Shown piece after piece: positions 26,438-35,420 of a stretch of 64,000 nucleotides of DNA (position 1 is the first letter of the stretch; each line of letters begins with the position of its first letter). This DNA comes from Paenisporosarcina antarctica (GTDB taxonomy: Bacteria; Bacillota; Bacilli; Bacillales_A; Planococcaceae), in assembly GCF_004367585.1 (NCBI RefSeq), contig NZ_CP038015.1:62001-126000 (forward strand), given 5' to 3'. The notes below the pieces were generated by a model. The model saw nothing but the letters and a program-made list of their open reading frames with translations. It was not told the DNA's origin and searched no databases. The translations under genes were made by a program, and so were the position numbers.

Positions 26438-27687
26438 AATGCCAGTTTTAATTGAACATCGGTAAGAATATTTGTTTTTTCAATTTCTTCAATTCGTAAG
26501 CCTAGTCTCTCTATTAATCCAACTACCAAGGCATTACCCATACAAAAATATCTCATACGGTCTGACATTGAGCTCGTCCAATTATCGTCGAATCCATTAA
26601 GACGTTCGCATTCTAGAGGTGTTAAGAAACGTTTTCGACCATTCACTTCAATAATGTGAGTGCTTCGATTTGTAGAACCTTCACTTGTTAGCATCGTTCT
26701 ACCGGGTTTGTCCAAATCGTCTACAGGTGACATTCCACCTTCGGAAAATTGATAGACATGTCCATCGGCCGTTTTCCGTTCAATTTTCTTTGGTCCACGA
26801 AGATATGAAAATTTCTCACTTGTCGCTTCGGATAAGTAGAATTTTTCATCCACTTCAGTTTCAGCGATAAGAATATTACGCAAAGTTACTGGCTTTTCTT
26901 CTTTTGGGATGACTTGTGTGGTGAAAACTTGCCCTTCCTTCATATAGCCGGCAGTATGAAATCCAAATGAGAAATTATCTGATAGGGATACTATATCATT
27001 CGGTAAGGCGACAGAAGTTATTCTATCTTTATATGGTTCAAACTCAACTGGAAAAGGTTTAGCAAAGAAACCTTCATTAAAAACAATTTGATCTTCAGAG
27101 TACTTACTTTGGAATTGGTCAAAAGCGATGCCATTTTTATATGCAAAGATAAAGACGCGTCGTCGTCTTTGAGCAAAGCCATAATCAGCAGCATTTATAA
27201 CTCGCCATTCAACGGTGTAATTTAAATCTCTAAAAGTTGCCAACATAACCGCAAAATCACGTCCGCGCTGTGATGACGGTGATTTTAAAAGACGGTCTAC
27301 ATTTTCTAAAAGAACATACTTAGGTTGTGTATTTTCGATTACTCTCTTAATTTCCCAAAATAAGACTCCTTTTTTACCTTGGAGCCCTTTCTCTCCAGAA
27401 AGAGTGCGTGCTACTGAGTAGTCTTGGCATGGAAAACCACCTACTACTAGATTTGGCTCTAAATCTACAAATGTTTCGTCTGAAACTTTTGTTATATCTT
27501 CATTCGAATGTATTCCATTATTAAATTTTTCTACATAACAATCGAAAGCATCTTGAGCTTTTCGAGCAGGTTCCCATTGGTTACCCCAAACTATTTTAAA
27601 TAAATCGGGGTTCGCTTTCTCGAGACCTAAACGAAAGCCACCGACACCAGCAAATAATTCAATTACATTAATTTTAGAATTTTGCAT
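26428..27687 (-). CDS. C5-cytosine DNA methyltransferase of the Sau3AI-like system
   Basis: The 419-residue protein has motif I VIELFAGVGGFRLGLE (8-23), motif IV GGFPCQDYSVAR with catalytic Cys87, motif VI LLENVDRLL, motif VIII YGFAQRRRRVFIF, and the C-terminal LTPLECERLNGF (motif IX) and MGNALVVGLIERL (motif X). Its partner is the Sau3AI-like endonuclease just downstream, so it should methylate the cytosine of GATC. Transcription is from the 27688-27917 region. Its terminator separates it from the endonuclease gene, allowing protective methylation to be made first. Confidence 0.93.
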   Translation of the reverse strand: MQNSKINVIELFAGVGGFRLGLEKANPDLFKIVWGNQWEPARKAQDAFDCYVEKFNNGIHSNEDITKVSDETFVDLEPNLVVGGFPCQDYSVARTLSGEKGLQGKKGVLFWEIKRVIENTQPKYVLLENVDRLLKSPSSQRGRDFAVMLATFRDLNYTVEWRVINAADYGFAQRRRRVFIFAYKNGIAFDQFQSKYSEDQIVFNEGFFAKPFPVEFEPYKDRITSVALPNDIVSLSDNFSFGFHTAGYMKEGQVFTTQVIPKEEKPVTLRNILIAETEVDEKFYLSEATSEKFSYLRGPKKIERKTADGHVYQFSEGGMSPVDDLDKPGRTMLTSEGSTNRSTHIIEVNGRKRFLTPLECERLNGFDDNWTSSMSDRMRYFCMGNALVVGLIERLGLRIEEIEKTNILTDVQLKLALQS

Positions 27688-27917
27688 ATACGAACACCCT
27701 TTCGCTTTTCTTCTTTATTATACAGCATTATTAGTGAAGTTTAAAGATCGAATTGCACTATGAGTGATATTATTTTCTTGCTTAAAACATAACAAATTAT
27801 CTGACTTAGTCCCTTTAACGCGAATCAATATTAAACAGTATTTTGTGACAATTCATATTGTAACCAGATATGGGTTGTATTAATGGTAAATACACTTACC
27901 AATATGAAGGCAATTAA

Positions 27918-28058
27918 GAACTGCTAAGATCTATATTCGAATTGCTAAATGACATATATATGATAGATTTAATGTGTGATGAAGAGTTGCAAGGGTATTA
28001 TGAGAAGCTTGGGATGCAACAGGCACATGGAATGATTCTAAGGAATTATAGGAAATAA
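27918..28058 (+). pseudogene. C-terminal remnant of a GNAT acetyltransferase
   Basis: An open frame bounded upstream by TAA reads MIDLMCDEELQGYYEKLGM then GMILRNYRK-stop, the typical end of a GNAT N-acetyltransferase (strand beta4, helix alpha4 and YEKLGM). The acetyl-CoA-binding part is missing. It is the truncated end of a gene cut at the outer border of the restriction-modification cassette. Confidence 0.8.
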
Positions 28059-28082
28059 TCTGGATTGTAAGGGGAGAAATAT

Positions 28083-28355
28083 ATGGAGTTCGATACATTA
28101 AAGTGGGTGTTGTTAGGCGTTTGTGTGTTGTTATTTATGATCAAATTCTACATTAAACGCGAGTCGCTTTTATGGGGAATTATTTTCTACACGACTGCGT
28201 TCGCGGCGATTAGCTATTATGTGTATTTCAATGAATGGAGACAGGGCTTTAAGATTGTATTTTTATTACTGTTCTCTTTTGCATATTGGCAGTTTTTATT
28301 TAAAGAAATTGCACAGTTTCGCAGGCTGCGTAAGTCACGTCGGAAATTTACTTAA
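28083..28355 (+). CDS. Small three-helix membrane protein
   Basis: Ninety residues with three hydrophobic segments (about 8-22, 30-48, 58-72) and a very basic tail (RRLRKSRRKF). AAGGGGAG precedes the ATG. Followed by a strong terminator at 28374. Family not recognised. Confidence 0.7.
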   Translation: MEFDTLKWVLLGVCVLLFMIKFYIKRESLLWGIIFYTTAFAAISYYVYFNEWRQGFKIVFLLLFSFAYWQFLFKEIAQFRRLRKSRRKFT

Positions 28356-28373
28356 CAGTACATAGAATATATT

Positions 28374-28419
28374 AACGCCTTCATTTACGATATTCATTCG
28401 TAAAGAAGGCGTTTTTTTT
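28374..28419 (+). terminator. Rho-independent terminator
   Basis: AACGCCTTC...GAAGGCGTT with an inner TTTACGA/TCGTAAA extension and an eight-T tail. Confidence 0.92.
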
Positions 28420-28564
28420 CATCTTAAAATATTTTTTAAAAAATTGTCTCCTCACTGATCAGTTTGTTCTATGTAAGGACTACTAAGGCAAAAAACCTGA
28501 ATATCCAAACATACAAATAAACCCCAACTACTTAACAAGTAGAGAGTGGCGATCGGAGCAGACT

Positions 28565-29320
28565 ATGTATTATTTATCAGAGTATCAAACATTTACTAGC
28601 GTCAAAGAAATGGATAAGCATGTTCAGCAGCATACCAATGCCCATTATCATGAGTTAATCCAAACGGATCGCGACGTCCTATCTTTACTTAGTCGATACT
28701 CTTGTAAATTTCCTGGGGCTGCTCATTTGAAAGTAGAAACGATCATGAAGGCATTGTCAAAGTCAGATGTGACGATTCGTCGTGCCATTCGTAAATTGGC
28801 GAAGTTACATATTATCGAAAAAATCTCGTTTATACGTCGCGTCTCAAAAGGCTATGGTGCGAACATTCTTCGTATTTTACCCTTTGAAGACAAGTCGACT
28901 ATGATCACTCGCAGTTCTACCGAAAGTGTTACGCCTGTAAGCGTTCAATCTCCTGAAATCGAGAAACAAACCTCTCTTTCTAATAATCTTATACAGGATA
29001 CATATGATACAGAGGACGCGATTAAGGAGGGGTTAATTACCAAGTTACCAGAAAGAATCGGACGTATTTTGGGTGCTTTCTTTGACATGAATACCGTTTA
29101 TAAAGTGTATGGCATCATGCTGCGAGCTAAAGCAAAAATAGATCGAACCATGATGTTTGAGGAGTATGAAGAAGACTATATTAGCGCGATTCTTTCCGTG
29201 GTCAATGCCTATAAACGAGGACGAGTTAAGAATATATTTGGTGTATTATATGCAGCGATTCTAAGTGCCACAAAGCGTTTATATGTGACGGCTTTATTTA
29301 ACGATGCTATGGATCGGTAG
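28565..29320 (+). CDS. Helix-turn-helix domain protein, replication-initiator/DnaD-like architecture
   Basis: The 251-residue protein has a winged helix-turn-helix segment near residues 35-105: LSLLSRYSCKFPGAAHLKVE, then SDVTIRRAIRKLAKLHIIEK. The C-terminal half is helical (ERIGRILGAFFDMNTVYKVY ... VKNIFGVLYAAIL), recalling DnaD- or Rep-type proteins of Bacilli. GGAG lies 6-7 bases before the ATG. It stands alone. Whether it is a regulator or a plasmid/prophage-derived replication protein cannot be settled from sequence. Confidence 0.72.
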   Translation: MYYLSEYQTFTSVKEMDKHVQQHTNAHYHELIQTDRDVLSLLSRYSCKFPGAAHLKVETIMKALSKSDVTIRRAIRKLAKLHIIEKISFIRRVSKGYGANILRILPFEDKSTMITRSSTESVTPVSVQSPEIEKQTSLSNNLIQDTYDTEDAIKEGLITKLPERIGRILGAFFDMNTVYKVYGIMLRAKAKIDRTMMFEEYEEDYISAILSVVNAYKRGRVKNIFGVLYAAILSATKRLYVTALFNDAMDR

Positions 29321-29476
29321 TTCAGTTATATGCATTTAGTGAGTAGCCTTAATTTTGAGGGACACTTGCGTACCAAGGAAGCGAGCCACCACTTTTCAGA
29401 GATGGCTGAGTTTTGTTTATTCTTTAAGTCGGTGATTTTCTCTCATCGATAAAATTACAATGTTTGCATTTACCAA

Positions 29477-30004
29477 TCATCTTTTCAACTTGAGATTTAA
29501 GTATTCTTCCGATTTACCTTTGGGAATACTGAGGCTTAACCAATTCTCATCTTTTAATTGCTTTCCAATATAAACGATTTGGCCTATATGATAAGCATAA
29601 TGAGCCAACTGTCTTTCTATTGCTTCAAGTATAGTGTGACTTTCACCACGAATATAAATATTCTCTAATAAATCTTGTTCTACTAAATCATTTAATGTTT
29701 CAAAAAGTATATGCCACCCTTTTTCCCATATTGAAATCAATTCTTGCTTTGACGAAATATCATTTACAAATTCTTGTTCGCGGTTTCTATAAGATTTTTC
29801 TCCATCTGAGGTTTTAAAGTCAGACCATCTAGAAATCATATTCCCACTTAGATGTTTTACAATAACTGCTATACTATTCGAACCACTATTTAAGACCCAA
29901 TGAATATCCTCTTCCGATAATTGACTTATTGTTTTATCACCAAGGACTTTAACGCTTTTAAACCTTTCTTGTATAACTTTCAAGTACTCATGTCCAATAC
30001 TCAA
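29477..30004 (-). CDS. DinB superfamily DUF1572 protein
   Basis: I place the start at TTG 30004 because AAAGGGGAG lies 7 bases upstream; this gives 175 residues beginning MSIGHEYLKVIQERF. The four-helix bundle pattern is seen as SNSIAVIVKHLSGNMISRW and LEAIERQLAHYAYHIGQIVYIGK, which hold the three metal-binding histidines typical of DinB-like proteins, and the closing LSIPKGKS phrase is common in DUF1572. These are stress-related, thiol- or metal-binding proteins of unclear function. It is a single gene. Confidence 0.88.
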   Translation of the reverse strand: MSIGHEYLKVIQERFKSVKVLGDKTISQLSEEDIHWVLNSGSNSIAVIVKHLSGNMISRWSDFKTSDGEKSYRNREQEFVNDISSKQELISIWEKGWHILFETLNDLVEQDLLENIYIRGESHTILEAIERQLAHYAYHIGQIVYIGKQLKDENWLSLSIPKGKSEEYLNLKLKR

Positions 30005-30312
30005 TAGTATTCTCCCCTTTACAATGTGGTTTATCATAACTATTCTACTGAATAAGATAACATCTTTAAATCGCAATCTGGAGCTTTAAACAACATGATC
30101 AATATTCAAAAAGAAATATTATATCCAAACCTATGCGTGAAGCCTGTAGTCACTTAGCTATTCAAGTTATATCTGATGTATCTATGACATTAAAGCATTG
30201 AAGGAACAGAAACAGGAGCAATCTTTCTAGCGACGAGTAACAACAGTAGCCGAGGCTGTTTTCCTCCATATCACTACATAGTAAGTAATATTATACATAT
30301 CCTGTTCGTTCT

Positions 30313-30440
30313 AGTGATTGTAGTGGAAGACGGCGACTCCAGCGGAATTAGCATGAGCGGAAGACCCCACAGACGAGCTTGCTCGTCGAGGAGGCTGAGG
30401 CCATGCCCGCGGAAAGCGTCCGTCTGCAACGGAAATCAAC
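30313..30440. repeat. GC-rich Bacillaceae interspersed repeat, copy 1
   Basis: Contains GGCGACTCCAGCGG, GAAGACCCCACAG, GAGGAGGCTGAGG, CCCGCGGAAAGCGTCC and GGAAATCAAC, much richer in GC than its surroundings. It is the common Bacillaceae repeat of the pattern CGACTCC-GCGG...GACCCC-CAG...CCGCGGAAAGCG...GGAAATC. Copy 2 is at 35421. An open frame through it (30314-30511) is not a gene. The stretch 30005-30312 before it holds nothing else I can identify. Confidence 0.88.
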
Positions 30441-30554
30441 CTTTACAAAGAAAGAGAACTTCCCTTAACTCTACTTTAAGCACACCTAGCTATGTTTACA
30501 TTTATTCCTAAAAATAACTTGACTTCCTCTTTTCATTTTGATAAATTCAAATAC

Positions 30555-30793
30555 AATATCCAAGACGAAGAGAGTACCAAATACTGAACACTTAGCGAGC
30601 TGGGGATGGTGTGAGCCTGGTTGTGAAGATTTGTGAAGCGCACTTCGGAGATGCTTTTTCGAATAATGTAGAAAAAGCCGGTGACTCACCGTTATGAGAA
30701 AGTGGCCCTATATGGGGTAATTTGAGTGGTACCGCGGAAGTTAAGCTTTCGTCTCATGTGTTTGATGAGACGAGGGCTTTTTTTATATATTTA
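30555..30793 (+). promoter_or_regulatory. T-box leader of argS, arginine-specific
   Basis: The T-box sequence GAGTGGTACCGCGG at 30723-30736 is unmistakable. Upstream lies stem I with AGAGAGTA, the GATGGTGTGAGCC distal element and a specifier loop TGAAGCGCACTTCGGAG, in which CGC at 30639-30641 is an arginine codon. After the T-box a terminator stem (GCTTTCGTCTCA / TGAGACGAGGGC) and T run ends near 30786. Uncharged tRNA-Arg should bind and favour the antiterminator, turning argS on when arginyl-tRNA is low. The 5' boundary is approximate. Confidence 0.92.
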
Positions 30794-30814
30794 TATACTA
30801 TCGGAGGAGTTCAT

Positions 30815-32479
30815 ATGAAACAGAAAGTGGTAGACATTCTTCAAAAACACACAACGGAGTTAATTGATAAACAGATGATTGACGTACCTACTCATGCACG
30901 TCTAGGAGATTTTACGCTGCCCTGTTTTCAGTTTGCGAAAAAAATGAAAAAGTCTCCTACGTTAATTGCTGAAGAAATAGCAGGCAACATTCAGGATCCG
31001 ACCATTGAAAAAGTCGAAGCGCTAAATGGGTACGTAAATATTTTTATGAAGAGAACGGGATTTACGCAGTCGATTATGAATACAATTTTATATGAAGTAA
31101 ACCACTATGGTTCTTCAAACGTCGGCGGAGGCGGCGTAGTAACCATTGATATGTCTTCCCCGAATATTGCGAAGCCTTTTTCAATGGGGCATTTGCGATC
31201 GACAGTCATTGGGAATTGCATGGCGTTATTGCTTGAAAAAAGTGGGTATCAACCAGTAAAGATTAATTATATTGGGGACTGGGGAACTCAATTTGGAAAG
31301 TTACTGGTGGCTTATCGATTATGGGGCAATGAACAACAAGTGCAGAAAGCGCCAATCCAAACGTTATTGGCACTTTATATTCGTTTTCACAAGGAAGCAG
31401 AACTTGATGATTCTTTAAATGATCAAGGGAGAGCCGCTTTTAAATCTTTGGAGGATGGTGATCTGGAGGCATTAGCACTATGGAAATGGTTTCGAACAGA
31501 ATCCTTAAAAGAATTTCAAAAAATTTATGATGTGTTGGGAGTGACCTTTGATTCGTATAAAGGTGAAGCCTATTACAATGATAAAATGGATCCAATTGTT
31601 GAAGAGTTACAACGAAAGAACTTGTTAGTCGAATCGGATGGTGCACTTGTTGTAAATGTAGGAGAGAATATGCCCCCTTGTATCATCAAAAAGTCTGATG
31701 GTGCGACATTGTATGCAACGAGAGATATTACGGCTGCAATAGATCGACATAACACTCATAAGTTCGTGAAATCACTGTACGTAGTGGGAAATGAACAGAG
31801 CTTGCATTTTGTACAGTTGAAGTCGGTGCTACACCAAATGGGCTATAAGTGGGCGGATACGCTTCAACATATTCCATTTGGGTTAATTTTGAAGGATGGA
31901 AAAAAATTATCGACGCGTAAAGGGAAAATTATTTTATTAGAAGAAGTGTTAAAAGAAGCCATTCAATTAGCAGAGGACACTATTGACGAAAAGAATCCAT
32001 CCCTGTTGAATAAAAAAGAAGTAGCAAAAGAAATTGGAGTAGGTGCCATTATTTTCAGTGATTTAAAACAACATCGAAAACATGACATCGAATTCGATTT
32101 GAAGAAAATGTTACAAACAGAAGGTGAAACTGGTCCTTATTTGCAATACACCTATGCTAGAGCATGCTCGATTCTGAGAAAAGCGGGAGTGGTGGGTGAG
32201 TTTAGCGTTGAAGAAGTCAATAATCATGAGTGGGAAGTAATCAAATGCCTAGAACAATTCCCAGCTGTCGTCAACCGAGCTACAACTGAGCTAGATCCTT
32301 CTTTAATGGCAAAATATGCGGTGGAATTAGCACAGGCATTCAATTCATTTTACGGAAACGTTCAAATCGTCACTAACTCAAGTTTGATGGCGTACCGAGT
32401 TTCTTTAGTCCAGAGTGTTGTTATTGTCTTAGAACAAGCATTAAGACTTCTAGGCATGAAAGCTCCAAAGGAAATGTGA
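30815..32479 (+). CDS. argS: Arginyl-tRNA synthetase
   Basis: Class I synthetase of 554 residues from the ATG at 30815, which has TCGGAGGAG 6 bases upstream. An open frame extends back into the T-box but is not coding. The N-terminal Add-1 tRNA-binding domain covers about residues 1-85. The HIGH-equivalent is HLRS at 126-129 in the SPNIAKPFSMGHLRST segment, and the KMSKS-equivalent is KLSTRKG. The C-terminal anticodon-binding helical bundle ends in ALRLLGMKAPKEM. It attaches arginine to tRNA-Arg. Its expression is set by the T-box. Bacilli usually carry argS; whether a second argS exists elsewhere is not visible. Confidence 0.97.
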   Translation: MKQKVVDILQKHTTELIDKQMIDVPTHARLGDFTLPCFQFAKKMKKSPTLIAEEIAGNIQDPTIEKVEALNGYVNIFMKRTGFTQSIMNTILYEVNHYGSSNVGGGGVVTIDMSSPNIAKPFSMGHLRSTVIGNCMALLLEKSGYQPVKINYIGDWGTQFGKLLVAYRLWGNEQQVQKAPIQTLLALYIRFHKEAELDDSLNDQGRAAFKSLEDGDLEALALWKWFRTESLKEFQKIYDVLGVTFDSYKGEAYYNDKMDPIVEELQRKNLLVESDGALVVNVGENMPPCIIKKSDGATLYATRDITAAIDRHNTHKFVKSLYVVGNEQSLHFVQLKSVLHQMGYKWADTLQHIPFGLILKDGKKLSTRKGKIILLEEVLKEAIQLAEDTIDEKNPSLLNKKEVAKEIGVGAIIFSDLKQHRKHDIEFDLKKMLQTEGETGPYLQYTYARACSILRKAGVVGEFSVEEVNNHEWEVIKCLEQFPAVVNRATTELDPSLMAKYAVELAQAFNSFYGNVQIVTNSSLMAYRVSLVQSVVIVLEQALRLLGMKAPKEM

Positions 32480-32587
32480 CTGTCTAAAATTATAGTGCGA
32501 TTTAATACAAAAAATAGAATTACTAGTTCTTTATAAAGATTGATTTGGTAATATAGTTATTATGTACAATATGAAAAGAGGAACATC

Positions 32588-33019
32588 ATGACAAATCCAG
32601 CAGGTTTTTGGGTACGACTTTTAGCCAGTATAATGGACTCCTTGGTTATTAGTGTACCGCTCGGCATTATTTTTTACCTCTTGACGGGCAATTGGGAAGA
32701 TGAAAGTTTTTCATCTCTTCTAAACATACTATATTCAATCATAGTACCTATCCTTTGGTACGGTTATACCGTGGGTAAACGAATAATGAAAATTCGGATT
32801 GTTAAAGTCGATGGCAGTAAACTAGGTATTGGAGCTATGTTAATGCGTGTTGTCGTCGCAGCGTTGATTTATATCGTTACTCTTGGAATCGCAGCGATTG
32901 TCAGTGCATTTATGGTAGGCCTAAGAGAAGATAAACGCGCTATACATGATCTCATCGCAGGAACATACGTTACATATAACGCTCCTGGTGATGAGGAAGA
33001 CTTTGTTGTAAATGAATAG
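32588..33019 (+). CDS. RDD family membrane protein
   Basis: The 143-residue protein opens with the RDD pattern GFWVRLLASIMDSLVIS (the Arg and Asp of the signature), followed by three membrane helices and the paired basic motif TVGKRIMKIRIVK. The second part (LREDKRAIHDLIAGTYV) is the usual ending of RDD proteins. RDD proteins are linked to ion exchange or to membrane protein handling; the role is unknown. GAGGAAC precedes the ATG. A terminator follows at 33037. Confidence 0.9.
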   Translation: MTNPAGFWVRLLASIMDSLVISVPLGIIFYLLTGNWEDESFSSLLNILYSIIVPILWYGYTVGKRIMKIRIVKVDGSKLGIGAMLMRVVVAALIYIVTLGIAAIVSAFMVGLREDKRAIHDLIAGTYVTYNAPGDEEDFVVNE

Positions 33020-33036
33020 CGATAAATAAATTGATA

Positions 33037-33071
33037 AAATCCTCATGTGAAAGCTGCATGGGGGTTTTATT
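33037..33071 (+). terminator. Rho-independent terminator after the RDD gene
   Basis: AAAATCCTCATG...CATGGGGGTTTT stem and ATTGT tail. Confidence 0.8.
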
Positions 33072-33196
33072 GTATCAAGTTAAAAGAAGAACTCTAAATT
33101 AGAAATATTACAATTTCAAAAATATAATGTAACGAACTGTAACATTTTTCCTTCCCCATTCGTCATAAATAGGTATAGAGACAGGGGGGACATTCG

Positions 33197-34114
33197 ATGA
33201 TGAGAAAGATCATTTTTGTTTTACTAATTTCGAGTTTATTTATACTCCTGGCAGCATGTAGTGCAGGTGATTCCGAATCTTCATATGACTCTACAGAAGA
33301 CAAAGCTGTTGCACCTAGTTCGAATGAAGCAGTAGGAGACTCTGATGAATCAGCAGAAGAAGAAAGTGAAGTAGTGAGTGAAGAGCGAGATGAGGTGGAA
33401 CAGAAATCTCCGGAAGCAACAACGGAAAGAATGATTATTCACAAAGCGATCATGAGTGTAAACGTAAAAGAGTTAAAAAAAGCACAGAGTAATATTGAAA
33501 AAAAGGTCACGCAATATGAAGGTTATATTGTTGAATCAAGTGTCTATAAAGAAAATGATGATACCAGCAGTGGGAAAATGATCGTTCGGATTCCTGAGAA
33601 ACATTTTCAAGCATTCCTTTTAGATGCTGAAGGGGAAGCAGCTGATGTAATAGAACGCAATGTGACTGGTCAGGATGTCACGGAACAATTTGTGGATTTG
33701 CAATCACGCGTGAAATCCAAACGAGCAGTAGAGGAACGCTTGCTTGAGTTTATGAGCAATGCACAAAAAACAGAGGATTTGTTGAAAATCTCTGCAGATT
33801 TAGCAAAGGTTCAAGAAGAAATTGAAGTCATGGTAGGCAATATGAAATTTCTTGAAAATCAAACGTCTTTCTCGACGATTGAACTAACGATGTATGAAAA
33901 CCGAGTGGTTGTTCCAGCGATAGATAGCAAAGAGTTAAATACATGGGAAAAAACAAAAAAACAACTGGCTACAAGCACAAACTCGATATTAGCAGCTGGC
34001 TCCGCATTAATCGTATTTTTCATTGGGAATTTACCAGTACTATTGATTTTGGGGGTTATTGGAGCCATTTTATTTATGTTTATTAAAAGAAGGTTTCGCC
34101 CTGATCAAAAATAA
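33197..34114 (+). CDS. DUF4349 lipoprotein
   Basis: A lipoprotein signal peptide with lipobox LAAC (cysteine near residue 21), then a long acidic low-complexity linker rich in Ser/Glu/Asp (22-75). The DUF4349 domain begins RMIIHKAIMSVNVK and contains GYIVESSVY, MIVRIPEKHFQAFL, VTGQDVTEQFVDLQSRVKSK and LLKISADLAKVQEEIE, and it ends with one C-terminal membrane helix and a basic tail. It is therefore anchored by both a lipid and a helix, facing outward. AGGGGGGAC precedes the start. Function of DUF4349 is not settled. Confidence 0.9.
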   Translation: MMRKIIFVLLISSLFILLAACSAGDSESSYDSTEDKAVAPSSNEAVGDSDESAEEESEVVSEERDEVEQKSPEATTERMIIHKAIMSVNVKELKKAQSNIEKKVTQYEGYIVESSVYKENDDTSSGKMIVRIPEKHFQAFLLDAEGEAADVIERNVTGQDVTEQFVDLQSRVKSKRAVEERLLEFMSNAQKTEDLLKISADLAKVQEEIEVMVGNMKFLENQTSFSTIELTMYENRVVVPAIDSKELNTWEKTKKQLATSTNSILAAGSALIVFFIGNLPVLLILGVIGAILFMFIKRRFRPDQK

Positions 34115-34129
34115 TAAGTGAATGTTCAA

Positions 34130-34205
34130 AAGCAGCTCTTTTGTTGAGCTGCTTATTTTTATGTTTCGATGATTTCCTACAACTATGGTGGTATGTAAAG
34201 GCACA
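34130..34205 (+). terminator. Terminator followed by repeat phrase ATGGTGGTATGTAAA
   Basis: AAGCAGCTC...GAGCTGCTT stem with ATTTTT tail, followed by the repeat phrase CTATGGTGGTATGTAAAGG, which recurs in related form at 47015, 48959, 62600 and (minus) 63495. The stretch 34206-34522 after it holds no gene. Confidence 0.8.
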
Positions 34206-34522
34206 TGAAAAACTTAAGATTCTCACCTTTGTATAATATTTTTTAATTTTAAAACAACAACATAAGGATTTGGACTCTGTAGAGTGTTATGACTAGAGAA
34301 AAGGGCTAAAATTATGAACATATATCTTGAAAAAATAGCTGTTATTTTTTCAAGATATATCATCAAGTTTTTAGTATTGGATGGTTATATATATCTTCAC
34401 CTAAACAATTATTAAATAATAAGCAAACAAGCTTAGTTGGGGATTTTTAACGCCAACTAATATGCATGGGAAATTAACTTGATATACCTCTCTTTTACTA
34501 ACAGTTCGTAATATGAATAGAT

Positions 34523-34550
34523 TAAAAAAACACGTCTAAATCTAGACGTG
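34523..34550 (-). terminator. Terminator of the Ena-like gene
   Basis: On the minus strand CACGTCTAGA / TCTAGACGTG-type stem with TTTTTTT tail, 20 bases past the stop. Confidence 0.88.
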
Positions 34551-34570
34551 CCTGTTTCCATTTGAAATGA

Positions 34571-34963
34571 TTAGATTTCAAACGTGTACGTTGCTTGGAA
34601 CTTGAAAGATCCAGTATACTCTTGACCAAAACCAAAAACTGAAACGCGAGTTACATCGTCATAAACAAATGATAGAGAAGAATTAGCTAAAATTGTTCGT
34701 GAGATGTTTCCAGAACTTCTTTCAAAGATGACGTTAATCCCGTCATCACTGAAATTTTCAATCGTACCAGCTAAAACAACTGGTAGTGAATTTGGTTCTA
34801 CATCAAAAATAATGTTCGCTTCTGTGTTGGACTCACCTGCGAAAGGGACACAATTTTCGAAAGTCAATGTTAAAAAGCGATCTAATTCTGGTCTCCTTGG
34901 ACATTTACAATCACAGCGACCGATAGAACCTAAAGGTACTGTGTATTTACTTTTACAAGACAT
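34571..34963 (-). CDS. Ena-like (DUF3992-type) endospore appendage protein
   Basis: The 130-residue protein has cysteines near its N-terminus (C3, C17, C19, C21) and a beta-rich body ending VYDDVTRVSVFGFG then TGSFKFQATYTF. The order (a variable strand, a NSSLSF-like strand, V-RVSV-G, TG-F---YT) fits the DUF3992 jellyroll of Ena spore-appendage subunits, which polymerise by N-terminal cysteine bridges. AGGAGGTG precedes the ATG. It is a single gene with its own terminator. The match was made by eye from strand pattern; another beta-rich spore-coat protein is possible. Confidence 0.6.
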   Translation of the reverse strand: MSCKSKYTVPLGSIGRCDCKCPRRPELDRFLTLTFENCVPFAGESNTEANIIFDVEPNSLPVVLAGTIENFSDDGINVIFERSSGNISRTILANSSLSFVYDDVTRVSVFGFGQEYTGSFKFQATYTFEI

Positions 34964-35230
34964 CTATTTTCACCTCCTTTTTTAATAGAGTATGAGGTTT
35001 TACAAGACATGCTTGGGCGTCTTGAAAAATACTCTCACAAAAAAGGTGATAGAATAGTTTTAATTTAAATTTTAGTTATTTTTCATAAAACGTTAATGGC
35101 AAACATGCAGTTCTTAATAATAAGGTGTAGATAGTTATCAAAAGAAGATAAGTCCTCATAAAAAAATAAACGCAAAAAAGCAGCTTGCATTAGAAGCTGC
35201 TTTTTAAAAACATAGGAAAGTATATAAAAT

Positions 35231-35318
35231 TGATGTACCAAGAACCCTTTGTTCATAGTATATGGAGACTAACTTGATAAAATGGAATTTATTTGATGTG
35301 ACTCTAGTTAATTCTATT
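35231..35318. repeat. Interspersed repeat, copy 1
   Basis: Shares CCAAGAACCCT-TGTTCAT, AGTATATGGAGACTAAC, TTTGATGTGA and TCT-GTTAATTC with 39129-39227 in the same order and orientation. Confidence 0.85.
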
Positions 35319-35420
35319 AACATAAAAAATCGTCCACTAAGGTACTTTCATTTTAGGACGAATTTTTATATTTATTTTTAAAACTATATGGTTATCACTG
35401 TTGATTTTTATATAGGTGAA

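Noticed and set aside
28565-29320. Plasmid replication origin and Rep protein
   Set aside because: The protein has an HTH and helical tail but no iterons, partition genes or other plasmid features nearby.
30314-30511. Plus-strand open frame of 65 codons
   Set aside because: It is the translation of the GC-rich interspersed repeat; no ribosome binding site and no relation to neighbouring genes.
30722-30814. N-terminal extension of ArgS from a TTG
   Set aside because: It reads through the T-box antiterminator and terminator; the ATG at 30815 has a perfect ribosome binding site and gives the normal ArgS length.
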